In this document: piece by piece, positions 55,241-64,000 of the stretch
Layout of the letters: each line of letters begins with the position of its first letter
How positions within the stretch are numbered: position 1 is the stretch's first letter
Origin: Vigna angularis
Taxonomy: Eukaryota; Streptophyta; Magnoliopsida; Fabales; Fabaceae
Assembly (NCBI RefSeq): GCF_016808095.1
Contig: NC_068973.1
Location: 22,942,501-23,006,500 of the forward strand
Reading direction: 5' to 3'
Length of the DNA: 64,000 nt
Notes under the pieces: model-generated
What the model saw: the letters and a program-made list of their open reading frames with translations, nothing else
What the model was told of the DNA's origin: nothing
The model's database searches: none
Program-made: the position numbers and the translations under genes

Positions 55241-57679
55241 ATGCAGGAAGCAATTCGGACTAGGAGTAAGAAAACAACAGAACCACTTTTTGAAGGGCTA
55301 GATGAGAGTAGAAGGAGGAGAAGAATCAGAACGTCCAAAGAACTTTTCCCTTCTCCAGAAACTCTCCTACAATCATCACCACAAGGTTCTGTTCACAGCA
55401 CAAGAAGTATGGAGAATAACAATGCTAGAAGAACTCTTGCAGATTACACTAATATTGCTGGACCTCAACACTTTAACAGCATAGCTAGACCTAGAGTCAA
55501 TGCAGCCAACATGGAGGTCAAGCCAGCATTAATTCAACTGGTGAAGAGTAATCAATTTAATGGGTTATCTCACGAAAGCCCATATGAGCACCTTACAACT
55601 TTCAATGAGATCTGCAACACGGTCAAGATTAATGGGGTGCCAGACGAAGCTATCAAACTTAGCTTGTTTCCCTTCTCATTGGGGGGCAATGCTAAGCTTT
55701 GGTTAAACTCTTTTCCAGAAGAAAGTTTCACAAAGTGGGAAGCAGTGGTCACAAAATTTCTAAACAAGTACTTTCCACAATCTAAGGTGACCAAAGGCAA
55801 GCAAGAGATTTCGTCTTTCAAGCAGGGCATGGAGGAGTCACTTGGACATGCATGGGACAGGTATAAAAGCTTGTTACGTAAAACTCCCACACATGGTTTT
55901 GAAGATCAAGAAGTAGTCCTAACTTTCCTTGGAGGGCTTGGTTCACAAACCAAGATGATGCTGGATGCCTGAGCTGGAGGCAATATCAAATGGAAGACTC
56001 CAGAGGAAGCAACTGATATTATTGAAAATATGGCTACAAGTGATAATGAGCTGCACAGTGAGAGAGGAGCTCCTATGCAACAAAAAGGAGTTCTTCATTT
56101 ACAAACACATGATGCCTTGCTAGCTCAGAACAAAATTCTAACTCAACAGCTGGAGACTTTGACGAAAACTTTGGCTCAATTACTTAAAGAGTTGAAATCT
56201 GCTGCACAGGTACAAACCCAGTTATGTGAATTATGTGGAGGTGACCATGTCAATGGTCAATGTGCTTTGCCAGTGGAAGCCGTGGAGGATGTTAATTTCA
56301 TGGCTAATCAATTTCCATACCGTCAAGGGAATTACAATCAAGGGTGGAAACCACATCCAAGCATTGGCCAAGGACAAACTGGGCAAGCTAATCAATATAA
56401 CAAGCAGCAGCAGCAACCAACCTTGTGGCAACAGTTATCTACGCTTAATGAAAGGCAAACAAGGTTGGAAGAAACTCTTAATCAATTTATACAGAAAACA
56501 GAATCTTCTCAAAAGAGCACTGAAGCTGCTATAAAGAATTGGGAGATTCAAATGGGTCAGATTATCAAGCGATTGGAAGAAAGACCAGATAGAAATTTTG
56601 GGGCTAATACTGAGGTTAACCCCAGAGAAGAGTGCAAAGTGATAAAGAGTGTTAATGAAGAGATAATTGAGTTAGAAGAAGACGAAACAGAAGAAAGAAG
56701 AGAAGTAGAAAGAAAGAATAATTTTCCTTTTCCAATCCATCAAGGGAAACAACTAGACTTCACAGAATTATTCAAAATGGTGGATAATGATGCACCTTGG
56801 GAACAGATTCTACAACAGATTACGGTTTACACTAAATCTAATGAAGAAATCTCTACAAAGAAAAGACGTAGAGATGATGAGGCAAAGGAGTGTATAACTG
56901 TTAAGCAAGAGTCATTCCCTCCTAAAGCACCAGATCCAGGTAGTTTTTCTATCCCTTGCACTATAGGGAAGAAAAAGGTGAAGAAAGCTCTCCTTGATTT
57001 AGGTTCAAGTGTTAACTTGATACCTTATTCTTTACTGGAGCAAATTGGCAATGTTAAAGTGAAACCTGTAAAGGTTAATCTAGTAATGGCCGATGGATCT
57101 TCAAAGGAGCCATGTGGGATTGCTGAGGATATTATAGTTTGTGTTGGCAAACTTCAGTTTTTAGCAGACTTTGTGGTGATGAAAATGGAGACCGAGAAGA
57201 TACCTATCATACTTGGAAGACCGTTTATGAAAACGGCCAGGGCCATCATTGATGTACATGAAGGTATAGTGGTGCTCCAAGACAGAGAGGAGAGAGTGGT
57301 GGTGGATGTCTTCAAAGATGAAACACAAGCAAAGGAGGAAGAGGCTAGTTATAAAGCTGCATTTCGAGATGCACCCATGACTAGAAGTCAAGATGAAAAT
57401 CTTGAGGTTTCAGGTAACCATTGTTTGTTGTTTCAGGTACCCAAGGATGAAGAAGAAATTGAAAGAGGAGAAGAGATTCCTAGGGACTGGAAGAAAAGAG
57501 AACCCCAACTTGGCACACCTGTGAGACTCAAGAACAAGTTGTGGGTTGTGAAGGGCTTCAAAGAAAAGGAGATGATAGAGATAGAGTCTCCATATTCTAG
57601 AAGAACCAAAACAGTCCAAAGGAAGCAGTTGAGAAGTTGGTGGAAAGACTACATCAACTATACAGAAGATGGAACGTGA
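55241..57679 (+). CDS. Athila-like gag with aspartic protease (one in-frame UGA)
   Basis: From MQEAIRTRSKK at 55241 the frame runs to TGA at 57677-57679, with one internal TGA at 55970-55972 where Ser is expected (a TCA to TGA change would explain it). Parts: capsid-like domain with FNEICNTVKINGVPDEAIKL and LFPFSLGGNAKLWL, FLNKYFPQSKVTKGKQEISS; zinc knuckle CELCGGDHVNGQC (about 56224-56262); Glu/Lys-rich linker; aspartic protease with ALLDLGSSVNLIPYSLL (about 56988-57038) and ILGRPFMKTARAIID (about 57208-57252). The C-terminus is basic. Gag forms the particle and protease would process it. Pol does not follow. The start follows TTGTGTATGCAG, which resembles a splice acceptor. Confidence 0.9.
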
Positions 57680-57719
57680 ACTTTATTGGGTCAAGCTAAT
57701 GACGTTAAAAGAGCGCTTG

Positions 57720-58004
57720 CTGGGAGGCAACCCAGTGATTGACAAACTTTTAATTTTGATTTGGTTTAATTTGTGAACATTATTTTGTAAATATTTTGTG
57801 GAATTTAGCATCTACTGAAGGATGCTAGGTGGTTAAGTATCTACTGAAGGATACTAGGTTTGTAACACCTACTGATGGGTGTTGGTAAGAAATTTCGCAC
57901 CTACTGATGGGTGCTGGTAAGTTTGAAACACCTACTGATGGGTGTTGATGGATTTTGGGTCAGGCTCGTGACGTTAAACAAGCGCTACCTGGGAGGCAAC
58001 CCAG
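57720..58004 (+). ncRNA. Covarying stem-loop array downstream of gag
   Basis: Begins 40 nt after the gag stop. Hairpin CTGGGAGGCAACCCAG (stem CTGGG/CCCAG) at 57720-57735 and again at 57989-58004; both follow TGACGTTAAA plus a few bases and AGCGCT. Between them lie five small stem-loops with loop TACTGAAG or TACTGATG and different stems: TAGCATC/GATGCTA (57806-57827), AGTATC/GATACT (57836-57855), AACACC/GGTGTT (57864-57883), GCACC/GGTGC (57897-57914), AACACC/GGTGTT (57927-57946). Stem changes are compensated while the loop stays fixed, the hallmark of selected RNA structure. Role unknown: packaging, dimerisation, translation of ORF2 or RNA stability are possible. Confidence 0.8.
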
Positions 58005-58862
58005 TTGATTGTTTGTTTCTGTTTGTTTATTTTTAGTTAGGATTTGCATAAGCATTTTTAACATTGAATTGCAGGGAACCTATGAGGGACATGTAGGGAA
58101 GGCACGTAGGTCAAGAAAAGAAGGAGGGGAGCACTTCACGAAAGTGCCGCTGAGCGGCAATTACCGCTGAGCGGTACTATCGTTGATGGGCTTAAGTTCC
58201 CCTTAGCGGGACCCGAGCCCATTAGGGTATTTTTATACCCCAAGCTGTGTTTTAGGGTTTATTTTCTGGCTTCTCTCTGCACAAACACTTCCACACACAT
58301 TCTCTTAGGTTTTCCACATTTTTTTCACTCTTCCCTCTTTAGAAAATCTCTCTTTCACTCACTTTTTCGCTAGTGTGCCATCAAAGTTTGGGGTTGGAAG
58401 AGAGCATTCTAGTTTAGAAGCATTCTCATATCATCTAGCATCTCCACCCAAGTAAGTAAAATGCATTTGGTTCATTCTAGGGTTATTGAATTTGAATGTG
58501 ATTGTCAAAGCATGAATAGTTAGGGGTTTTGATTTCTATGCATGATTTGATGATATATTTGATGTTTGAACCGATTAAACTGCATGATTATGAACTGGAA
58601 ATATGAAAATTGCATTTGGGTGGAGTTAGGAAAGCTTCAAAACAAGATTTTCAAAAATCTGCAGAGTCACCGCTGAGCGGCATTTACCGCTGAGCGGCAC
58701 TCTGCCAGATTTGATTTTTCTGGTTTGTTGCGTGGCGCTGGTGGCGCTGAGGGGAAATTCTGGCGCTCAGCGGTGGCTTAGCTTCGAAAGGAGTTGTGTT
58801 CTGTGTTTTACTAATGATTAACATCATGTTCTGTGGTTTTGGTTTGTGTTTTGAATGCAGGA
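58005..58862 (+). other. Region between array and ORF2, with putative intron
   Basis: Contains CCGCTGAGCGG palindromes (about 58143-58175 and 58670-58705, plus GGCGCTGAGGGG near 58740), a TATTTTTATACCCC segment at about 58228-58241 followed by a CT-rich stretch resembling a plant promoter and leader, and a plausible intron: GTAAGT at 58452-58457 to TTTTGAATGCAG at 58849-58860. Removing it would place the ORF2 ATG two bases after the splice junction. Promoter and splicing are inference. Confidence 0.5.
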
Positions 58863-60098
58863 ATGGCATCCTCTTCAAGAAAGAGATTGAAAACCATGGC
58901 AACTAAGAGGAAAGAAAAGGAACCAGAGCAACCCCACTCTAGCAGGTTCCTCTCTAGGAAACATGAGAAGCACTTTAGGGTGGTTCAGGACAGGAGACTT
59001 CTAATGGAGAGAAAGGTTGGAATGATACCTAACTTTGCTCCTCAATTTGGAGAGCAAGTGTTAGGGAATGATTGGGGAAAGCTAGCCACTTATCCAGCAC
59101 CTGCCAACATAGTTGTGGTCAAGGAATTCTACACCAATGCAAAGAAGATTGGTGATCATCCAGCTGAGAATTATTTGGGCTATGTCAGAGGCCATGCTAT
59201 CAGGTTTGATCCTGATTCTATCAACAACTTCCTGGATACTGTGTGGGCTGGTGAGCAATGTCAGTTTGCTCTTAGCATGGAGGAAGGTGCTGACTTTGAG
59301 GATGTTGAGAGAGTACTGTGTATACCTGAAGGACACTTCCAAAGGAATAGATCTGGCGCAGTGGTTAACATTAGGAGGACAGATTTGACTCCTCTTGCAA
59401 AGTATTGGATGGCATTTTCTCATGCCAACATTCAGCCATGTTCACATGTGTCAGATATCACTCTCAGCAGGGCATTATTCATCTACTGTGCTATCAGAAA
59501 TTTGAATGTTAATATTGGGCAGGTGATAGCTGATGAGATTAGTGTGTGTGCTAACACCTCAAACAACAAAGCACCACTAGGACATCCTTCTTTGATCACT
59601 CACCTTTGCAAGCAAGCTGGGGTGGACACTTCTGTTCCACCATTTGAGAGGCCAAGAAAAGCTATTGATGAGGCTTATTATAGACAGTACTGTGGAGGTG
59701 AGGATGTAGCTCAGCCAGTTCCACCACGCCGTGCTCGTAGAGAGAGAGGACCAGCACAGAGCCAGACATCTGCTGATACACATGAAGCAGAACCATTCCA
59801 GATGAGGGACATGTATATGTCTCTTATAGGTGCTCAGTTGCAGTCCATTCACAGAGGGCAGGTGGCCACTGCTGAGATGATAGTGGGGATGTATGATAAT
59901 CCTCCAGCCCACAGGTGGACTATGGATGAATTCCATAATGTCGTAGCTTGGCCAGAAGAACCAGTACATGGAGGAGGAGCTGGAGCAGCTGAAGCTTCAG
60001 CAAGAGATATGGAAGAAGATGGAGCCGAGGAGGAAGATGCATTTGATGAAGATGAAGATGAGGAGGAAGAGGAAGATACAGAGGACAGCTCAGACTGA
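58863..60098 (+). CDS. ORF2: putative plant transposon protein domain, replaces pol
   Basis: An intact 411-residue ORF. The ATG at 58863 (MASSSRKRLKTMATKRKEKE) is used because it lies just after a candidate splice acceptor; in-frame codons upstream are not ATG. Basic N-terminus, probable nuclear signal (KRKEKEPE). Core about residues 60-270: APANIVVVKEFYTNAKKIGD, YVRGHAIRFDPDSINNFLD, RRTDLTPLAKYWMAFSHANI, SDITLSRALFIYCAIRNLNV. Same block order as the protein at 41743-42846 and as the plant transposon protein domain (PF20167, from memory). Then an RRARRERGPAQ segment, a helical segment with MSLIGAQLQSIHRGQVATAE, and a very acidic C-terminal tail (last about 35 residues). No polymerase, integrase or envelope motif seen. 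Function unknown. Confidence 0.85.
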   Translation: MASSSRKRLKTMATKRKEKEPEQPHSSRFLSRKHEKHFRVVQDRRLLMERKVGMIPNFAPQFGEQVLGNDWGKLATYPAPANIVVVKEFYTNAKKIGDHPAENYLGYVRGHAIRFDPDSINNFLDTVWAGEQCQFALSMEEGADFEDVERVLCIPEGHFQRNRSGAVVNIRRTDLTPLAKYWMAFSHANIQPCSHVSDITLSRALFIYCAIRNLNVNIGQVIADEISVCANTSNNKAPLGHPSLITHLCKQAGVDTSVPPFERPRKAIDEAYYRQYCGGEDVAQPVPPRRARRERGPAQSQTSADTHEAEPFQMRDMYMSLIGAQLQSIHRGQVATAEMIVGMYDNPPAHRWTMDEFHNVVAWPEEPVHGGGAGAAEASARDMEEDGAEEEDAFDEDEDEEEEEDTEDSSD

Positions 60099-61368
60099 TG
60101 AGGAGCTGAGATAGCATTTACTGATGAATGCTATCATATGATTATGCTTTTGCGGTTTAAGTTTTCTAAACTTATTTGTTTTCGTTTTTAGATTAGGGTT
60201 TGATGTACTCTCTTGAAAACCTGGTTTTGTGTGATGGTTTGCTATTAACTGTGATTGTTTGATAAGTAATGCTTGATGATGCTTATTGATTGATTGATGT
60301 TGAGATGATGTGCACATTAAATGCTTATACAGGTGATTCACAAGCTTTGTGAACAAATGCATGATATCATGATTGTGATTGTGAGATTAAGCAGGATGTG
60401 TATGTCAAATGTGAATGAGCTTATATGTGAGGTTTTGAGCTCCAGAGTTGTTATTGTTGAATGCTATTACTTTGAAAGCATGAATGATTTTGCCCAGGTT
60501 TTCTATGATTGAATCAATTGCTTGTTTTGCATCATATGATCAAGGCCGTGTTGTTGAAACCCTTTTTATTGGCCAAATACATAAAATTAGCCCACTAAAA
60601 GAGAACACTTTGTGTTCTATCCTTTGAACCCTTAGCCTTGAACATACACTGAAAACCTTTGATTGAAAATCTTTACCTTGAGTTAAGTAGAAGATCTTGT
60701 ATGGTATTGTTAAATGTTCAAGTTTGGGGTTGTTGGGAAAACATGAAAAGAAAAGCATTGAGCTAAGAGCTAAAAAGTAAGAATATGCAAAGAAAAAGAA
60801 AAGAAAAAGAAGTAAAGCTCAATGCAATTGCAAAGGTAAAAGAAAGTTGGGAATGAATAAGATGATTGTGTTGTTATGATTCTCTTAACTCAAGGATTTT
60901 GTGATCGAGAAAAACCAATTTTCTTGTAGCCCAGCCACATTATAAGCCATTAAAAAGTCCTTGTGATGATGCATGCTTGTGAATGTTTTTGATTGTGGTA
61001 AAATGAAAGGCAAAGTTGATTCATGTGACATTGTGATAGTGGAGTGAATGAGCGAAACACTTTACCTCTTATACACTTGTGTGTTGAGTGAAACACTTTA
61101 CCTAGTGAGGAAATATTTCATAAACACATGAACATCCATGCTTAATTGATTAATCATTCATGAAAAATAGCATTTGTTGGAATTAAATGACTTTGTGAAT
61201 ACTAAAGCATGTGCACATTATGATTGAACTCTTGGTCTTAAGTTTGAGTGAAGTTATTACTTATCTTGAGAAAAGGATTTTGAATGAGTGAACCATCATA
61301 TGAATTGGTTGGAGATGGAGTTAAATTTTGTTTGCTTGAGGACAAGCAAAGTTTTAAGTTTGGGGTTG
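60099..61368 (+). other. 3' noncoding region of the young element
   Basis: About 1.27 kb ending in a polypurine-like TAAGTTTGGGGTTG against the LTR. It contains a 63-codon frame (60321-60512) also open in element A but broken in B. Sequence is conserved with 49330-50480 and 52511-53545. Confidence 0.65.
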
Positions 61369-62671
61369 TGATAACAGTTGAAAAACTGTTATTTTCATGC
61401 TTAAAATTGATATTAAAATCAACCTTTAGACTTAGAAACTAGCTTGAAATCAATGCTTTTATCTATATTTTCAGAAATAAAAGAGCTGGACAGGTTTATG
61501 CTTGATTTGAGTGTTTTTGTGCAGGTTTTGAGGTGAATTTAGTGAAAGAAGTAAAGAAGGAGAGAAGTGGAATCATAAAAGGAAGCAAAAAGTGCAAAAA
61601 GAGAAGTCGAAGGCACCGCTCAGCGGCATTTTACCGCTGAGCGGCACTCAGGAGGTTGCGGGAGTCACGCTGAGGGGCAAAATGGCCGCTGAGGGGAAGA
61701 AACGTGACGCGCACTCACCGCTGAGCGGCACTTTTTGGGCTTGGGCTTTTGTAATCTTTTGTAACTCTAGAATAGTATATAAGGACTTGCACGTCCTAGG
61801 GTTAGGTATCTTTGGCAGAACGTAGGCAAACACTCTCTCTTCCACCCCTTTGAAGGAGGATCTTGGATGCTCAGGCTACCTCTTCACCTTTATTGGGTTT
61901 ATTCTTTCATTCTTTCATTATTGTTCATCTAGGTTCACCATGAATATGGTGAACTAAACCTTGTATGTTTGTTGGGGAATCAATGTAATCTCTTGAAGCT
62001 CTCATATATGGAATTTATGCTTGCATCTTAATCTAAGACTTATGCTTTCTTTCATCATTAGTTAGGGTTTTTCCTCTATGCTCAATGCGTGCATTGTTTA
62101 ACTCATTCTATTGCATGATTATTGGTTTTGTCGATACGGACACGTACGGGGAAGTCTAGATCCGGGGAATTTCTCCCAATATTATACTGACAATATTATA
62201 TTGGTTGTCGTTAAGCTCCTGCGCTCATGAACTAATCATTAGGAATGCTAGGAATTGTATGAACTATTTGATTAGGGAGAAGCCATCTAGAATGGTACTT
62301 TAGAGAGTGGCATTAACAATGATGATTTGAATGTTGAATTCCTAAAATGTATGAGAGTGGATGAGATGAAATTGACCCCCAACAACATATTCATTCATAT
62401 ATTCCATTGAAAGTGTTTATCTTTTGTCTTTGCCATTGATCAAACTTCATGCATACATGTTTAGTTTTTCGTCTTGCATAATATAATCCAATTATTTCGT
62501 TTGTAAGTCTTAGCTAATCAACAAACCACACAACTAAACTAGGCCGTGAGTCCTTTGGGAAGAACGATACTTGGTCTTACCAAGTTTATTACTTGAACGA
62601 TTCGGTCATACTTGCCGATTGTGAAACAAGTTTGTGACATCATATTTTGGTGCTTACAAATTTGTCCATCA
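61369..62671 (+). repeat. 3' LTR of the young Athila-like element
   Basis: 1,303 bp, identical to the 5' LTR apart from a 17-bp deletion between two copies of ACCGCTGAGCGG (near 61717-61730) and about four substitutions that I can see. Confidence 0.95.
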
Positions 62672-62676
62672 GTGAA

Positions 62677-63595
62677 TCACCTGTATAAGCATATAATGTG
62701 CACATCTCAACATCAATCAATATCAAAGCATCATCAAGCATTACTTATCAAACAACAATCATACGCAAACCATCATAGCAAACAAAGTTTCCAATTGAGT
62801 ACATCAAACCCTATTCTAAAAACAGAAGTGATTGATAAAACAAATCCTGCTCTAGTGTTTTGAAAAACTCAGCCCCAACAATGATGCTCTCTCCCAACCC
62901 CAAACTTAGATGAAAAACTAGTGGGAAAGTGAGTGGAAGGGAGATTTTCTTAAAGAAGAATGAAGGGAAAAATGTAGAGAACCTTTGGAAAAGTGTTTAG
63001 GAGTGTGTGTGCAGAGAAGAATATGAAAATAGAGGCCAAAGCGTGACTTAGGGTATAAAAATACCCTAATGGGCTCGGGTTCCGCTAAGGGTCAACCTAA
63101 GCCCATTTTACGATACCACCGCTCAGCGGACTTTCGTGTTGTGCTTTTCTTCTTCCTAGCTTACCCTAGGTGCCTTCTACTCATACCCTTCACTTGCTCC
63201 CTGGAATTAAGATCTCAGATCACTCAAACATTCAATCCCTGTCATGCAACTAAAGCAGAATCGAAACAACCAATACAGATAAAATCAATCAACTGGGTTG
63301 CCTCCCAGGTAGCGGTTGTTTAACGTCACGAGCCTGACCCAAAATCCTCCAGCACCCTTCAGTAGATGCAAATCTTTCTTACCAACACCCATCAGTAGGT
63401 GTATACAAACATAGTATCCTTTAGTAGATACTCTTCCGCCTAACATCCATCAGTAGATGTAAACCCTGTATCAAACTTATAACAAAAACAAAAATACCCA
63501 AAAGTTCAAAATTACATCACCAAATCAAAAATTAAAAGTTCTTAAATCACTGGGTTGCCTCCCAGCAAACGCTCTTTTAACGTCACTAGCTTGAC
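62677..63595 (-). mobile_element. Internal region of Athila-like element B, right part
   Basis: Continuation of 52511-53545 after the young element. Like element A it passes directly from the 3' region to the leader-like region (near 62815-62835), so ORF2 is absent. It keeps the stem-loop array. Confidence 0.75.
63293..63565 (-). ncRNA. Stem-loop array, copy in element B
   Basis: Hairpins CTGGGAGGCAACCCAG at 63293-63308 and 63550-63565 (minus strand) flank four small stem-loops at 63352-63461. Minus-strand stems: ACATC/GATGT, AGTATC paired with GATACT apart from one base change (loop TACTAAAG), ACACC/GGTGT, GCATC/GGTGC with a T-G pair. Same spacing as in the other copies. Confidence 0.75.
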
Positions 63596-64000
63596 CTAAT
63601 AAAGCTCATGTTCCATTTTCTTTTTCTTCTTTCTACTGAACTTCTTCAGAAATTTGATCAAACCAGGAACCTGTTGCAATGTCTCAATCATAGGAACTTT
63701 AATCTCCAATTTCTTGAAGATTTCCATTAAGCACTTAAATTTCTTTTCCTTCCTATGATACTTCTTTGGAAGACGAAAGGGTTTTTCATATGATTCTCTC
63801 TCTCGTCCTCTCGTCCTCTTTCTCTTTTCTCTCACTTTCTTTTTTTCTTTTCTTTTTTTACTCACTTGCTCAATCTTCACACAAATTTTCTCTTCTTCTT
63901 TCTCTTCTCTCTCTTTTCTCTCTTCTTTTTCCAACTCAACTTTTTCAACATTTAAATTCACTAGCACTTTACACTCTTCCCTGGGGTTAACCTCAGTATT
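63596..64000 (-). CDS. Athila-like gag C-terminus (element B, partial, no protease)
   Basis: Open from the window edge to a TAA at about 63597. It shares the AEVNP-type junction (AATACTGAGGTTAACCCC on the minus strand at the edge), then a Glu/Lys-rich segment, then EKPFRLPKKYHRKEKKFKCL and MEIFKKLEIKVPMIETLQQV, the standard C-terminal gag block of Athila/Tat elements. It ends FSRKKKKKMEHELY without a protease, unlike the young element. The rest of gag lies beyond the window. Confidence 0.75.
   Translation of the reverse strand, partial: NTEVNPREECKVLVNLNVEKVELEKEERKEREEKEEEKICVKIEQVSKKRKEKKKVREKRKRTRGRERESYEKPFRLPKKYHRKEKKFKCLMEIFKKLEIKVPMIETLQQVPGLIKFLKKFSRKKKKKMEHELY

Larger units (their letters stand above)
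53546..62671 (+). mobile_element. Complete pol-less Athila-like retrotransposon with ORF2
   Basis: A 9,126-bp element with perfect target duplication GTGAA (53541-53545 and 62672-62676). Order: 5' LTR 53546-54865, tRNA-Asp PBS 54872-54889, AT-rich leader, gag-protease 55241-57679, stem-loop array 57720-58004, putative intron and leader, ORF2 58863-60098, noncoding 60099-61356, polypurine-like TAAGTTTGGGGTTG, 3' LTR 61369-62671. The 6.5-kb interior has no RT, RNase H or integrase. By eye the LTRs differ by one 17-bp gap and about four substitutions, so insertion is very recent. It must use enzymes in trans. Confidence 0.95.

Noticed and set aside
59082..59969. Antisense frames of 113-130 codons opposite ORF2
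   Set aside because: Shadows of ORF2; codon structure and domain similarity favour the plus-strand frame.
60000..60098. Acidic tail of ORF2 as a sign of a host transcription factor
   Set aside because: Acidic tails are common; no DNA-binding domain is visible, and the ORF lies inside a complete retrotransposon.
60321..60512. 63-codon frame shared by the young element and element A (50178-50369)
   Set aside because: The frame is open in both, but most differences between them change the amino acid and the frame is broken in element B, which argues against selection for a peptide.

Overview
This window is plant nuclear DNA, probably from a legume. Three spliced exons belong to the plant-specific LIKE-COV (DUF502) family, and the rest is dense nested LTR-retrotransposon sequence. 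Legume origin is my inference from the general look of the LTR families; the sequence does not prove it. I see no rRNA, tRNA, CRISPR or prokaryotic gene.

Layout. (1) 1-15480: the 3' part of one host gene on the + strand. Exons are at 1481-1578, 14743-14869 and 15148-15248 (stop, then 3' UTR). The first two are separated by a 13,164-bp intron that holds a decayed tRNA-Tyr-primed Gypsy element, decayed Copia fragments and a young, nearly complete chromodomain Gypsy element (8780-13815, target duplication GATAC). A further Gypsy element (1-937) lies upstream of the first visible exon. (2) 15481-29969: intergenic DNA, two solo LTRs of one about 2.5-kb family in opposite orientation (16740-19255, 22092-24782), an Athila-like 5' end on the - strand, a Sirevirus-like Copia gag on the - strand, and an Athila-like 5' end on the + strand with a solo LTR inserted exactly at its gag start. 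(3) 29970-46436: a Sirevirus-like, pol-less Copia element on the - strand. Its 3' LTR region is duplicated and contains solo LTR Z1, which contains solo LTR Z2. Its interior contains two more solo LTRs. (4) 46437-64000: Athila-like elements on the - strand lacking pol, interrupted by a complete, very young + strand pol-less Athila-like element (53546-62671, target duplication GTGAA).

Most interesting content. The young element at 53546-62671 has gag plus protease but no reverse transcriptase, RNase H or integrase. In place of pol it carries a second ORF (411 aa) that I relate to the 'putative plant transposon protein' domain. A related ORF sits in the pol-less Copia element at 41743-42846, so the same kind of protein appears to have replaced pol in two different retrotransposon superfamilies. 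Just after the gag stop lies an array of five short stem-loops with a near-constant 8-nt loop and covarying stems, flanked by two copies of a CTGGGAGGCAACCCAG hairpin. The array is kept in two further copies that have lost the second ORF. This looks like a structured RNA element of a parasitic retrotransposon system.

Working relationships (inference). The pol-less elements would need polymerase and integrase from autonomous relatives elsewhere. Intact target duplications show recent movement at 53546-62671 and 8780-13815. Eight solo LTRs with target duplications (one carries a single mismatch) show frequent LTR-LTR recombination. The host gene appears to keep intact splice sites and exons despite its intron load.
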